From Eonycteris spelaea (lineage: Eukaryota > Chordata > Mammalia > Chiroptera > Pteropodidae), in the NCBI GenBank assembly GCA_003508835.1, contig PUFA01000022.1:4774001-4838000 (forward strand): 64,000 nt of DNA, given 5' to 3'. Below the pieces are notes generated by a model. That model ran no database searches, was not told the origin of the DNA, and worked only from the letters and a program-made list of their open reading frames with translations. The position numbers and the translations under genes are program-made. Positions within the stretch are counted from its first letter, which is position 1, and the number at the start of each line of letters is the position of its first letter. This document shows, one piece after another, positions 21,451 to 31,760 of this stretch.

Positions 21451-23450
21451 ACGTCAGTTTATGCATGTGGCTTGGGGAGAAGCCCTCACTGAAGGTCAAT
21501 TCACTCTATCATTGAATTCTCTATTTCGTGATGTTACACAGTGTATATTGTTTAAATGTTTTTTATTGTTATGGTTAAACAGTGGCAACAACTTGGTTCC
21601 TAACAGGAGGGTGTATTTTCAGCTTATTCCCATTGTGGGAGCTATGTCCTTTCTCTCTCTCTCTGCTTCTATATTTAGGTTCGTGGGATATCATAAAAAA
21701 AAAAAAAAAAAAAAAAAATTCATCTCTGCCAAACAAGAAATGCAAGAGTATGAGATGGAACTCCATTAAAAAATGCATAGTCATTAGTATTTATAAACCA
21801 CACATTCATAAATGCCATTCAATAAACATGGTGAGCAGTGACAAATGTATACATAACTAATATGTTTGGAGTATCAGTAAGATGAGTAAAAACTGGGGAC
21901 TAATCCTTATAATAATTCTATATCATACTATTTATTTTAAACATGATCTTTCTTTCATTAATAAGTAACAGTATTTAAAATGGAAATGTCTGAATTTTTA
22001 GTCACTCAAAAGCTTTGAGCATGAAAACCTATTAGAGATGACATAATATCTTTTTAGCATAAATTTTTTATATGATTTATATATTTGAAATATAAGAAAG
22101 AGCCATTTTATTATCACATAGTCTACTTTTACTTAATATTCTGAATCATAGTATTTGTTCCACAAAAAGTTGACAAAGCTTAAATTAATGTTCTATTATA
22201 TATACTTATAGCCTTCCTTTTTCTTTGCACTGCTAATTTTAATAATTCAAATATAATCTTCCCATTTGTCACAGTCTTTTACTCTCTTATTATTAACTGT
22301 TAGAAATAGTCATCTTGCCAAAGATTTAGTAAATTTTTCATTTTATAATTTTATCTGAAGCTTAATTATTGACCATAAAATTAAACATATATCATCTCCC
22401 TGAAATAGTCCACAGCATGATTAGAATGTATATATTTAAATAGTGATGTGTAAGCACTGTATGAAAGTTACAATGTATAATTATCACAAAAAAAGCCAAT
22501 AATGTGTAAAGACCAATGTTATTTTCCAATATTTTTATTAGATAAACAATTAAACTTAAACATAAATTGGAAAAAAAAAGAATAGTTTTTTCCTTTCCGA
22601 AAAAAGTACATTAAAGCATAACACAGATGAATCAGATCTTAAATTTAACTACCTCTTGATATAGTTCTTCATTGGAAAAAGCTTTATAATACTTCCCCCT
22701 CCCCATTCCCAAAATGAGGTTACATTAAAAATCCTGATGCAGTCTATTTTTTCAAAATTGGTTGATGGGCTCCTGTCATCATGCAGGAGATTTGCTATGG
22801 TGTCTAGCTCGGTAAAATGACTGTAAACCCTATAGACCGCAGTGATGATATCTCCTCAGCAGGTGACCTTTCCCCTCTTCTTGAGCTCTGAGAATGGCAT
22901 CTGTCAAGCAGCAAGCAGCAGGAACACACACGTGGCTATTGTGTGTCATGTAAGTGACAGCGGATATCTCACCACCTGTTTTCTTGATAGCTTTTTCCGT
23001 GTAGAATGCAGCACTTGCGAATACAATAGAAAGACCATCAGTCTTATAATGGGCATGTGTTTTCTAGGATTATTAATTTATCGGCAAGTCTCTATACAGG
23101 ATCTAATCCCCTAGTTCGCACTCTCCTCATAGATAAAGCTGGTCCATGGAGGATGGATGGTCACAGCAGACAGAAGCAAAATCTAGGTCTGGAAGCTAGT
23201 TGATTCCCCCGCCACGCTTTGTTATAAATAACTTTCCTGTTCAAACGCAGAATACCTGGAATCTGCGCTCGCTTTTATAAAGAGGATGTATAAGTTTAAT
23301 ACTGTCTTCTCTTCATGAAGTCTAGAGAGTAACAAACCATTCTTGTTTTTCGAGATATATTTCCCAGAAGTACATCCCGAGTCAAAGATTTCTGTGCCAA
23401 CGGTTTATGCAGGAAGTACTTCTAGGAGAAACTATGAAGACAGGACACAG
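21450..23450. other. Unassigned AT-rich sequence
   Basis: Includes a poly(A) tract of about 25 at 21,694-21,718. A less AT-rich part at 22,690-23,120 has a 90-codon plus-strand frame (22,842-23,114) without recognisable family. No repeat recognised with confidence. Confidence 0.4.
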
Positions 23451-23454
23451 GACA

Positions 23455-23830
23455 GGCTAGTTGAAACAAAAGTCGTATATCAGTTAACATTTGTTGTAAA
23501 ACAAACCATACTGAAATCTGCTGTTTTAAAACAAAATCATGCATCGCCCACGATTTGGGGGTTAGGAATTCGGTCTCCGGTGAGTGGTGGCTTTCTTGGG
23601 ATGGTCTTCCTCACAGATCTGACAGTTGGTCCTGGTTCTTCGTTATGGTGCTCTGCCCGTGTATCTCCATCAGACTGGTCCAGCTTTATTCCCGTGGCAG
23701 CGTTGGTGAGGACCTCGTGGGGAACAAGAGAGCACAAGCCACAGCGCACAAGCATGTTTCTTATGCTTTTGTCTGCGTCATGTTTGATACTGACCTGTTG
23801 GTCAATGCTTGTTGTCGTATTGGTGCAGGA
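23455..23830 (+). mobile_element. Ancient interspersed repeat, LTR-like
   Basis: GTTGTAAAACAAACCATACTGAAATCTGCTGTTTTAAAACAA ... GGGGGTTAGGAATTCGG ... CACAGATCTGACAGTTGGTCCTGG ... AACAAGAGAGCACAAGCCACAGCGC ... GATACTGACCTGTTGGTCAATGC resembles a mammalian repeat with landmarks CCCAAAACTTAGTGGCTTAAAACAAC, GGTCAGGAATTTGGG, CTGGCAGTTGGTGCTGG and AGCGGAAGCCACAG. The window's longest open frame (174 codons, 23,343-23,867) runs through it and is a chance frame. It has no retroviral motifs. Confidence 0.45.
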
Positions 23831-23834
23831 CAGG

Positions 23835-24130
23835 ACAAAGCCCCCTGAGCAGAGATGCGAGCCCTGAGTGCAGGAAAGAATTCAAGCCCATGCCAGAGTC
23901 AGAGTCAAAAGGAAAGTTTATTAGAGCAGGAATAACACTCCATAGATAGAATATGGTCTCCTTTCAGAGACAAGGAATGAGAGCGCCAAGAGGGACAGAG
24001 GGACAGAGGGACAGAGAAAAGCCTGGGAGAAAAAAGACCGGCCGAAAGACAGACAGACAGACAGCAGAACAAAGTCAGAGCCACAGACCCCGAGTATCTG
24101 GAGAATTCAGTTTGCGTGTCATCTGAGTTT
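23835..24130 (-). mobile_element. Candidate endogenous-retrovirus LTR fragment (antisense)
   Basis: On the minus strand an AATAAA hexamer lies in GGAAAGTTTATTAGAG (around 23,911-23,926) and is preceded in that orientation by purine/pyrimidine-biased sequence. The words GTGCAGGAAAGAATTCAAG and AACACTCCATAGATAGAATATGGTCTCCT are of the type seen in antisense class-I ERV LTRs. No TG...CA ends or target duplication were found, and no viral gene remains visible. Confidence 0.35.
23990..24017. repeat. Short GGGACAGA tandem repeat
   Basis: Three and a half copies of GGGACAGA, followed about 30 bp later by (GACA)n at about 24,047-24,064. Confidence 0.85.
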
Positions 24131-25160
24131 CTATGAATTACAGTTTAAAGACTTTGCCTAGTTCCTTTGATGGGACGGGGATGCAGTGGGAAAGATCAGT
24201 GTGCGCAGTGAGAAAGCCCGCCGGCCATCCCATCCCAGCCTTTGACCTGCAGGTTCCCGGTAGGGAATGACGGTGGGCCGTGACTTCGTGACGCCGTCTG
24301 TCCTTCACGATGTGGGTAGACGGCTTGCTGGGAAGCCCAGCAGAAACCTTTCTTCGTTCTCTACGTTTCTCGAGGTCCGGCAGCAGCACGCTGCGAGCTC
24401 CGAATGTAGCTTTACTTAGCACTCAGTTCTCGTGCCCTGCCCCCCACGTTAATACATCGAGGGCTTTTTTACATCCTTTCTCCCAGAAGAAGAGAGAAGA
24501 CAATGTGACGATCTACCAAAGTGTGTGATCGCATGCTTCAGTGACATTGCCGCCCCATTAAGAACGTTGTAGCAAATGGGTGTCGTGTCACGGATTTCCT
24601 GTGACACTTTACACGTCTCCCGTCATTTCCCTCGTGTGTTCTCCTTGCGCCCCCACCGAAAGCCGTGCTATTTTTCTAGCGCTAGTTAAGGAATCACCAC
24701 AAATGTAGAGGATTCATTAGCAGTGCTATTCACCGGCTCACTGTTCCCGTAGCTCAGAAGTCTGCTTGAACCCACTTTCTCTGGGTCTTACACTCGGGTC
24801 CCACACTCCAGGTATCTTTAGCCAGCCTGCGTGCTTATCCAGAAGCTCTGGGCAAGAATCTGCTAGCAAGTTATTCAACAACCTCTAGTATTCTATTACT
24901 TAATCCCTTGAGGCTAGACGGCTGACGTCCCCACGTCCCGCTGGTTGTCAGCTGAGGACAGCCCTCCGTGCCTAGAAGATGCCTCATCCCTCCCCATCTT
25001 ACAAACCAGCAACGTGCTGACTCCTTCCCGTGCTTCTGACCTCTCTTGTTTTGACACATCATTTATTTAATAAGATGAAATTCTGTTCTGCGGTCTCGCT
25101 TTCAAAAGAATCAAGAGTCCTGTAAAATAATATGTCGGTTTAGAGACGAGATTCATAGTC
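24130..25160. other. CpG-rich, GC-richer unassigned sequence
   Basis: By hand count, about 19 CpG dinucleotides fall in the 250 bp from 24,170 to 24,420, near the number expected without CpG depletion, and CpGs continue to about 24,700. That is exceptional for this window. No gene is visible. A minus-strand 94-codon frame (24,138-24,422) has no recognisable family. It could be a young LTR body continuing from 23,835 or a small CpG island. Confidence 0.45.
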
Positions 25161-25164
25161 ATTC

Positions 25165-25268
25165 GGTTCTGAATTTGAAGCGTGTCTATGAGATCGTGGG
25201 TAAGCCACCATGTCTCAGTTTCCTCAATCTTAAAAATGGGGAAATATTTTCAATAAATATAAATTACA
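25165..25268 (+). repeat. MIR SINE fragment
   Basis: CTGAATTTGAAGCGTGTCTATGAGATCGTGGGTAAGCCACCATGTCTCAGTTTCCTCAATCTTAAAAATGGGGAAA matches the MIR central and 3' part (CTTGGGCAAGTCACTTAACCTCTCTGAGCCTCAGTTTCCTCATCTGTAAAATGGGGATAA). Confidence 0.75.
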
Positions 25269-25269
25269 A

Positions 25270-25555
25270 CATATGTTTCACTACTAAGAAAATCTATTAA
25301 ACTATGAGATCCCATGCAATTTAAGATACATCCCAAATTCTGAGATATTAGAATGTCAGAAATCACACCACGAGTCACTGAAATCAGGAAATGTGTATCG
25401 TACATGGTAAGCCTAAGGAATCATTTACATCTGCCTATAAACTGCCTGCCGCTGTATTTGGGGATGATATTAAACCTCGCCAAATTGTAGGTAGCCGTTA
25501 CTGTTTTTGGTGTAAATCTGGTTGCTACTTCCTTGGCTTAAGACAGATCATTTCC
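25270..25555. other. Unassigned sequence
   Basis: AT-rich up to about 25,420. Nothing recognised. Confidence 0.4.
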
Positions 25556-25930
25556 TAAGAAATGACCTTTATTTCCTTTCCAATTCTTCAGCGGCCATTG
25601 TGGTTGCTAAGGTTGGAAATGGGAGCGAGCCCGGCCTCAGCCATGACAGGGCAGCGCTTCGCTGTGGGAGAAAGGCGGTGACCTTGGAGTGTTGCTTTGT
25701 AACTTTGGCATTGGCTGTTCAAACGCGCTGCCTCTTTCTTCTCAATAGGAAAGCACGCGCCTTCTTTACGCAGAGCCGCAGACAGATGAGCCTTCCACAG
25801 CCCTGCGGTGGCCTGGCGCTCTCCCTCACCGTGGGCGGGTGTTATTGGGTCAGGGCCATGCCTTCAGAGGATTCATCTCCTTCAGTTAATACCAGTGGCC
25901 ATAGAAGCTTTATTATCGAGTAACCACAGG
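25556..25930. other. Second CpG-rich patch, open for 133 codons
   Basis: About 15 CpGs lie in roughly 290 bp (25,590-25,880), including CGCG twice. A plus-strand frame stays open over 25,522-25,923. A pyrimidine tract ending in CTTCAG at about 25,591 could act as a splice acceptor, but no donor of comparable quality follows in frame. No protein family is recognisable, so I do not call a gene. Confidence 0.35.
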
Positions 25931-27000
25931 ACAGGCCATGAATTAGAAGCATCGTATGTTATCTTTAGCAATGCCTTAAGTAACCTGGAATTAGTATGAG
26001 CCTCATAAACAACAACAACAACAAAATAATAGAAAAGAAAATGAGAAACTATCGAACGGAGGTCTGTGTTCCTAAAATCACTTGATGAAGACTTGTAAAT
26101 GTTAGCTAAATAGCTAGATCGATGATTAAATCTTAACCATGTATGACTGTACGTTTGTACATAATACACATATTACTGGCAAATTAAAAAAAATAAATTA
26201 ACCTAGTTTATTTATTTATTCTGATTTTACAATTTAAAAATGGAGACTTTTAATTTACACTCCATTCCTGTGATTCTTATTGATTATACAGGGACATTAT
26301 ATAGGCAGAGCACAATAATATCTTGCACATGAAAAGGAAGGATTTGTTTTAGCTTTTCTTTGTATACTCTTAATTATATACTGTAAGTAAAACTCTTACA
26401 GTATGTAATTTCTGTTTCTTCCTAAATAGGTAAAGCCTTAAGTCTCAAAATATATGCATATGCCCTGAATGTGAATTCAGATGTGCCTTTTTTTTTTTTT
26501 TTTTACTCCCTATGAGATACTTAAGATAGTTCTACTCTTATTTTTATCAAAATGATTCAGATTTTATAGAAGTTGGTTCACACAGGTGGCGGGCAGATGG
26601 GAATGTCAGCTGCTCTCTCGATCATGTTCGGGTGTAGAGGATTCCAGGTATGAATCTGTGACTCGTCTTAGTCAACAAAAGACGATTGCACTGGAATATT
26701 ACAGTGTTTTTTTCCATCACTGGTTCCAGGCATCAGAGACTAGAGAAGCTTAATTCCCTGGATCCGGGCCTCGTTGCCGGGCCCCGCTGATGAAGTGGGA
26801 CTGGCGTGGTGATGCTTTCAAAGATGCTTTTTTACCTTTCCCTCATGCTGCCCCTTCTTCTAAAATATTTCATTTTCTTATTTTTTATCAGAAAGTTGAA
26901 TGTTAAAATGCTCTTTAATATCTTTTTAAATACTGGGCATTATATCATTTTTTTTCCTACTAGTTTTTCAACTGAATTCATAACTACAAAGTAAATTGCA
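25930..27000. other. Unassigned AT-rich sequence
   Basis: A (CAA)n run near 26,010-26,025, a T tract of about 18 at 26,487-26,504 and a small CpG-bearing spot at 26,760-26,800. No gene seen. Confidence 0.4.
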
Positions 27001-27004
27001 CAGA

Positions 27005-27330
27005 ACTCCACATTGTATCAAAGGACAGATTCCTTCCTGTGGTTGATTCTGTGGTTTCCTTCGCCACCAAGAAAAGTAGCTCACTTTATCTGCCTTTGAC
27101 GAGTCTTTGGGAACAAACGCGGAGCCAGTCAGGTTCTATCAAAACAAAGAAAGCATTCTGCATACAATGTGATCTTTTACATTTGAATTTGATCACAGAA
27201 AATAAACCTGACAGGCAAACTTCTCTGCAATCACCTCCAAGTCATCAGTTACTATTAGGGATCTTAACTGTACAGCGAGTTCCTTTAGCGCCACTAGAAG
27301 TGGCTGTTTATACATAGGTCATTGTCGATA
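27005..27330. promoter_or_regulatory. Candidate conserved non-coding element
   Basis: A 300-bp block of non-repetitive, balanced composition. It includes TTGAATTTGATCACAGAAAATAAACCTGACAGG with homeodomain/TALE-like words (TGACAGG) and is flanked by AT-rich DNA. A 92-codon open frame (27,039-27,317) covers most of it, but the translation (rich in S, T, L and Q) has no recognisable domain and no splice context. Regulatory or exonic status is a guess. Confidence 0.2.
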
Positions 27331-28445
27331 GGTTATTTCTTCTTTACATTGTGACAATAGACTATATCGCTCAAATATTAATGTGTTTTAAAATAATTTA
27401 AAAATAACAATGGGCAACACTGGTTAACGTAACAATAGCTCACTACCTGCACTTTTTTTGTGTGTTGAATACTACATATTTTTGACAATGAGAGAACTAA
27501 GAAAAGGTACATTATTTTTGTATAGCTCAACATTCATCCGCCTATGTTCAGGTGGCTTAAAATGATTAACTCTTATTGAGAAACCATCGTGTTCTTTTTA
27601 GATTGATTTGGTCTATGAAACAAATAAGTGGATTCATTAGAAAGTATTCTATTGTTTCCACAAAACCTGATTTTAGATATGATAAAACGTAAATTATTGA
27701 CTGACTTGTTTAAGAAAAGCACATTTTATATCTAAGAGCTTTGAGGAAATCTTGTAATTATATTCACTGAAAAAAATTAAAATGTATAAAAGTTAATCTG
27801 TCATGTTAAGTTCTCATTTAGTGGGACAAAGAAGTTTTGCTTATTTCAAAAAATGTCAATACATTTAAGCAATGTTGAGCTTAATATAGATGTATATAAT
27901 TATAAAAATATTCCTCTAATAAGTAAGAATGTATTCATATCAGACTTATCAGAGTACTCTCCTGAATCTATTCTTTTCCTAACAATTTCTCTAGCTAGAA
28001 GAGAAATTCAACAGCAAAATATTACCTTATCATGCAATTTTAAGTCACAAATCTTAAAACTTAAACAGAAATTTAGGACTCAGAAGAACACATTATAAGA
28101 GAAAAATACATAAAAGTATTTAATAAATTAAACCATCACCATTAGACAAAAACTATTAAATCATCTGATCAATAGTGCTTAATAAGTATAGCGACTTAAA
28201 AAAACGAAGGAGTGCCCTGGTCTGAGCTTGCAGAATCAGCAGCCTTCAGGATGTTGGTAGCCTCCACGCGAATCGTTCAGGTTATACATGTTTTCTGGCA
28301 AACTAGGCTTTAGGCCACCCTTTACCTACGTTCCAAAAACGTGTTTGAATATAGAGAGAGTGTAGCACCCTTTTAGGGATAGCCATACTTTTATATCAAA
28401 AAAACCCAAACAAACATAAAAACACAAAGAGCATTCTAACACTTA
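27330..28445. other. Unassigned AT-rich sequence
   Basis: An 81-codon plus-strand frame (27,853-28,098) encodes an I/S/K-rich translation typical of chance frames in AT-rich DNA. No repeat recognised. Confidence 0.4.
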
Positions 28446-28469
28446 GGAAATGTATACTTTACTATTTGA

Positions 28470-28612
28470 AATAAAATCACCGATGTATGTTACATCATAT
28501 CATATTGCAAACTCCATGAAGTCAGGATTTATTTGGGGTCGGGGGTATGTTATGTTGACAGCTGCTTCTCCAGCACCTAGAACAGCACCCGCCTGGCTCG
28601 TAAATCTCAGAT
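28470..28612 (+). repeat. L2 LINE 3' fragment
   Basis: GCAAACTCCATGAAGTCAGGATTTATTTGGGG ... CTCCAGCACCTAGAACAGCACCCGCCTGGCTCGTAAATCTCA closely follows the L2 end (GTAAGCTCCATGAGGGCAGGGATTTTTGTCTG ... CCCCAGCGCCTAGAACAGTGCCTGGCACATAGTAGG). Confidence 0.75.
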
Positions 28613-29925
28613 GACATTGTGGTTGAAATGCTTCACAGTGTTGCATGGCAGCAAGTTTGAGGACCATGGTTACAAACTAGCTCATGAAACTAGGTTTTGG
28701 CCATTTCTTCTATGAACGTGGGAAGGAGCCTTCCTGGGAAAAGCATCATAAAGACATTGGCAGGTTATCTTCACAAAGCTCAGAGTTCTTCCCAATGAGA
28801 TGCTACTGTCTGGAAGTGACTATGTTCGTTCCGGCATAGTTAAGGCTTTCTGAACATTTTCCTGGGACTTGGGTCAAAGCAAAGCCTTAGTGTCACTGGA
28901 TACACAGTGAGAGACCATCTGGAGAAGCAGACTTCTCCAGAGGCATTTCTTTCCAATTCAATCAGGGATGAGGTCCAGGTCCATAGACATGTTGTTCCAG
29001 GGGTTGTAAACTCTGAGAAGCATCTTTTCTCTTTCCTTGGAAGACATCCCAAAGGGTAATAAGGATTCTTTTCCCTTCTCTTTGAGGGAGAAGGTGTGTA
29101 TATTAGGAAGCAAAGATTTGTGCCCCTCTCTCGGGAGTGGAGGTGGAGTGGGCAGCTATATCCTCATACACTCTCGGATTCAGAGTTTTGGGGTTCCTCT
29201 TCTGTAGTATGGCCCCCATATATGCAAGGCTGTCCATCTGGCTCTCCTCACATCATCTCGGAATTGAAATGTTGGGAGCAAGGAGAAACGATCTCGTTCT
29301 TGCTCTACATAATGATTCCTCTTGTATCTGTTTTAGAAATCTTGCGTCTACTACTTTCAGGATAATGTGAATGATTATCGGTATCAAAACCTTACCAGCT
29401 GCCTCATTAGCGCTGACAACATAGCTGTGCTTGACATACACACGCAGAGATCTTTAGGGCATTTTAGTGGACATTTCCACAGTGGGACGGGGCTGACGGA
29501 AAGTCACGTGGTGGGAGCCTCAACCTCATGCTTCCTGGTGTTCCTCCCCCTCCCCTCCCGCGCCCCAACCCCCCATTTTACATGGGAAGGAACAGAGGGC
29601 CAGGCAGGCAAGTGGCAGAGAGCCCTCAGCACCACCAACGTGGCAAAAACAAAGGCCACGGGTGGAGGGGCAAGGGGAATCCCAGTTTGAACTCCCTCCC
29701 TCCTTGGTCTGGATGTATTTTGCATGTCAGTGGGATGCTCCAGGGCTTGCAGCTTGCACAGGTGTCCCCCAGAGGTGTGGACCTGGTAGAAATGTCGCTT
29801 GCTTTGGTAATTTATTCGTACATTCAGCAAATACATTTTATTAATCATGTTTTCATTTTCTGTATATTACGATGTTTTAACATCTTTAAACGTTCTAACT
29901 AAAGAGACTGCTCCCCTCAGGCCTT
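28612..29925. other. Unassigned sequence of mixed composition
   Basis: Several overlapping short open frames on both strands (28,840-29,902), the longest 124 codons, reflect a GC-richer patch at 29,480-29,720. No domain, splice context or repeat family is recognisable. Confidence 0.4.
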
Positions 29926-29929
29926 GCTA

Positions 29930-30365
29930 ATTTTTAGAGATGTCAAAGGACCCAGCCAGGAGCACGTCTGGCAGGTAAACTAAGCAATCCAGGGCATACC
30001 TGCTTCTTCGTCTGGCCATGCACACCAGCAAACAATGTTCCTTTGCCTTAATCACCCCGGCGCCAGGTGGCAGGCGACTAGGGACCACCTCTACAGCACG
30101 ACGCCCACTGAAATTGTTAAGACTAGCCAATCCTAAATTCTCCCTTCTGCCTTGCCTCGTTTTCCCCCAAGGACATCCCGGCAAAGGCCAGCAGACCAAG
30201 CTCGCCCCTTGCTCCTGCCTCTGCCTCCTGATCAGAACCCGGCGCTCTTCCTGTGGCCCCGCGCGCCACACTGCGCCTCTCATTCTAGGGGAGCCGTGAA
30301 GGGTGCTGGACTTTTCTTTGGATGGCATTGACCTCCGCGTGTCATCGCTCGGTCACCTGTCCAGA
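29930..30365. other. CpG-rich patch, possible LTR-derived sequence or small CpG island
   Basis: By hand count, about 19 CpGs fall in roughly 300 bp (30,050-30,350), including CGCGCG at 30,261-30,266. TTCTCCCTTCTGCCTTGCCTCGTTTTCCCCCAAGG has the pyrimidine-rich flavour of a retroviral U3/R boundary. Open frames on both strands (133 codons minus, 93 codons plus) follow from the high GC. No LTR ends or target duplication identified. Confidence 0.35.
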
Positions 30366-30589
30366 TTCAGACCCAGGCACAGAGCAGAAATGCCCCTGGA
30401 CTATGGCTGCCATGACTGAGGTGACCTCTCCTGTTTTCCAGGACACGGGATGTTCATCTAGTGACATCTCTCTTTTTTCTCTCCCGCTTCGGTTTTACCA
30501 TGCTGTGTCTAAGCTGGGACCTGCTCCTTCCCTTCTTGCCTTCCTTACATTCCTTTCTCTCTTCCATTTCCTTTCTTTCTTTGTAAATA

Positions 30590-30790
30590 TTGCTTTGGGT
30601 TTATTGGGCCATTTGAATCTGAGGATCGGTGTCTCTCAAATTGTGGAAATTCTCTGCCTGCTTCTTTCTCTTTTCTCCTTCTGGCCCTTAGATCACATAC
30701 ATGCTGTGCATTCTCTGTCTGCCATCTCTTTTAACTTGTCCTTCACGTGACTTATCTCTTCTTGTAGTCAGTCTGTGTCTAAAATAATTA
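30590..30790 (-). mobile_element. L1-derived fragment (antisense)
   Basis: TTTGAATCTGAGGATCGGTGTCTCTCAAATTGTGGAAATTCTC ... TTCTCCTTCTGGCCCTTAGATCACATACATG ... CATCTCTTTTAACTTGTCC follows a recurrent old-L1 segment (TGAATCTGTGGATTGGTGTCTTTCATCAATTCTGGAAAATTCTC ... CTCCTTCTGGGACTCCAATTACACGTATG...). Confidence 0.55.
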
Positions 30791-31455
30791 CTTGTCGGAA
30801 ACCTAAAACCCGTGCACATCCAAATTTAGTGAGGTGGTAGTGAACATATCAGCATCAAAATCGAGTTCTTTTTCTTCAACATCTCTCTAATTTTTCCTAC
30901 CAAAGTACACGATGCACTTAGCTCTGTGTATACTTCTTATCAAATCTGAAACAAAAAAAATCTCAAGTTTTATCAAAATCCTGGGAAGACTGTAATTTGT
31001 TAATCAATTTAGTCCATCCGTTCTGAGGTCTTCAGAAAGCTCTGGGAGTGTTGCCAGGATGGTCACTGTATGTGGCCGTCATTGGCATGCAAATTTGGGG
31101 TGGGGTAGTTGGAGTATTGACCAGGCTCTAGTCCAATCCTGCTTTTGTTCCTGGGAGTTTACTGGCAGGAGATAGATTCAAGAGCTGGAAACATGCTGTC
31201 ATCTAATATCTGGCCTCTATATTCTGATCGTTTCCTACCGTGATTCTTTTCAAATTGTCCTCACTGATAGAGGTTAGACAACTTAAGTTTGTCCATTAAC
31301 TCTTTGCTGTAAACTCTGCAGTACTGATCAGTTCTGGAGTACATGCTTCCAAAATGCTCTTTGCCAGCCCCTTAGACTGTCACCTGCGAGAATCTCTCCT
31401 CTAGAGAGACAATTTCTCATCTCTGGTTGATGAAGAGTTATCTCGTTAACATATG
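30790..31455. other. Unassigned sequence
   Basis: Contains an octamer ATGCAAAT at about 31,087-31,094. Nothing else recognised. Confidence 0.35.
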
Positions 31456-31459
31456 CGCC

Positions 31460-31760
31460 TATATTTGTCAGAATAACTAACACGAGCAGTACAATAAACA
31501 ACCCTGAAATCTCAGTGGCTTAACAGATGTACACATGTATACAGTCTGATGTAGGCCTTCATCAGAAAGTGCATCATCTGGAAAATCTAAATTTTCTGGC
31601 TTCTAAATTTTCCACGGAACTGTAAGAAAGAGATGGAGCTTGCCTATCAACTCTTAATCTCTTTGGCCTGGAACGGCCTTCCCAACTAGCATCTTAGTCA
31701 GCCAGAGGCAGTCACGTGGCCCCCACGCAGCTGCAGGGAGGCCGGAAGGGGGCGGCACCT
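31460..31760. mobile_element. Probable ancient LTR-like repeat
   Basis: TTTGTCAGAATAACTAACACGAGC ... CTGAAATCTCAGTGGCTTAACAG ... GGAACTGTAAGAAAGAGATGGAG ... TCAGCCAGAGGCAGTCACGTGGCCCCCACGCAGCTGCAGGGAGGC resembles a mammalian repeat with CTCAGTGGCTTAACACAATAAAAG ... GGCCAGAACTCAGTCACATGGCCCCACCTAACTGCAAAGGAGGC. Ends not found. Confidence 0.5.

Noticed and set aside
23343..23867. 174-codon open frame, the longest in the window
   Set aside because: It runs across unique sequence into an interspersed-repeat-like segment, has no recognisable domain, and its frame is unrelated to the repeat boundaries.
27853..28098. 81-codon frame with protein-like appearance
   Set aside because: Composition (I, N, K, S) is typical of AT-rich DNA, with no splice sites of quality and no family match.
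29927..30328. 133-codon minus-strand frame
   Set aside because: Explained by high GC; the opposite strand is open over the same bases and neither translation resembles a known protein.
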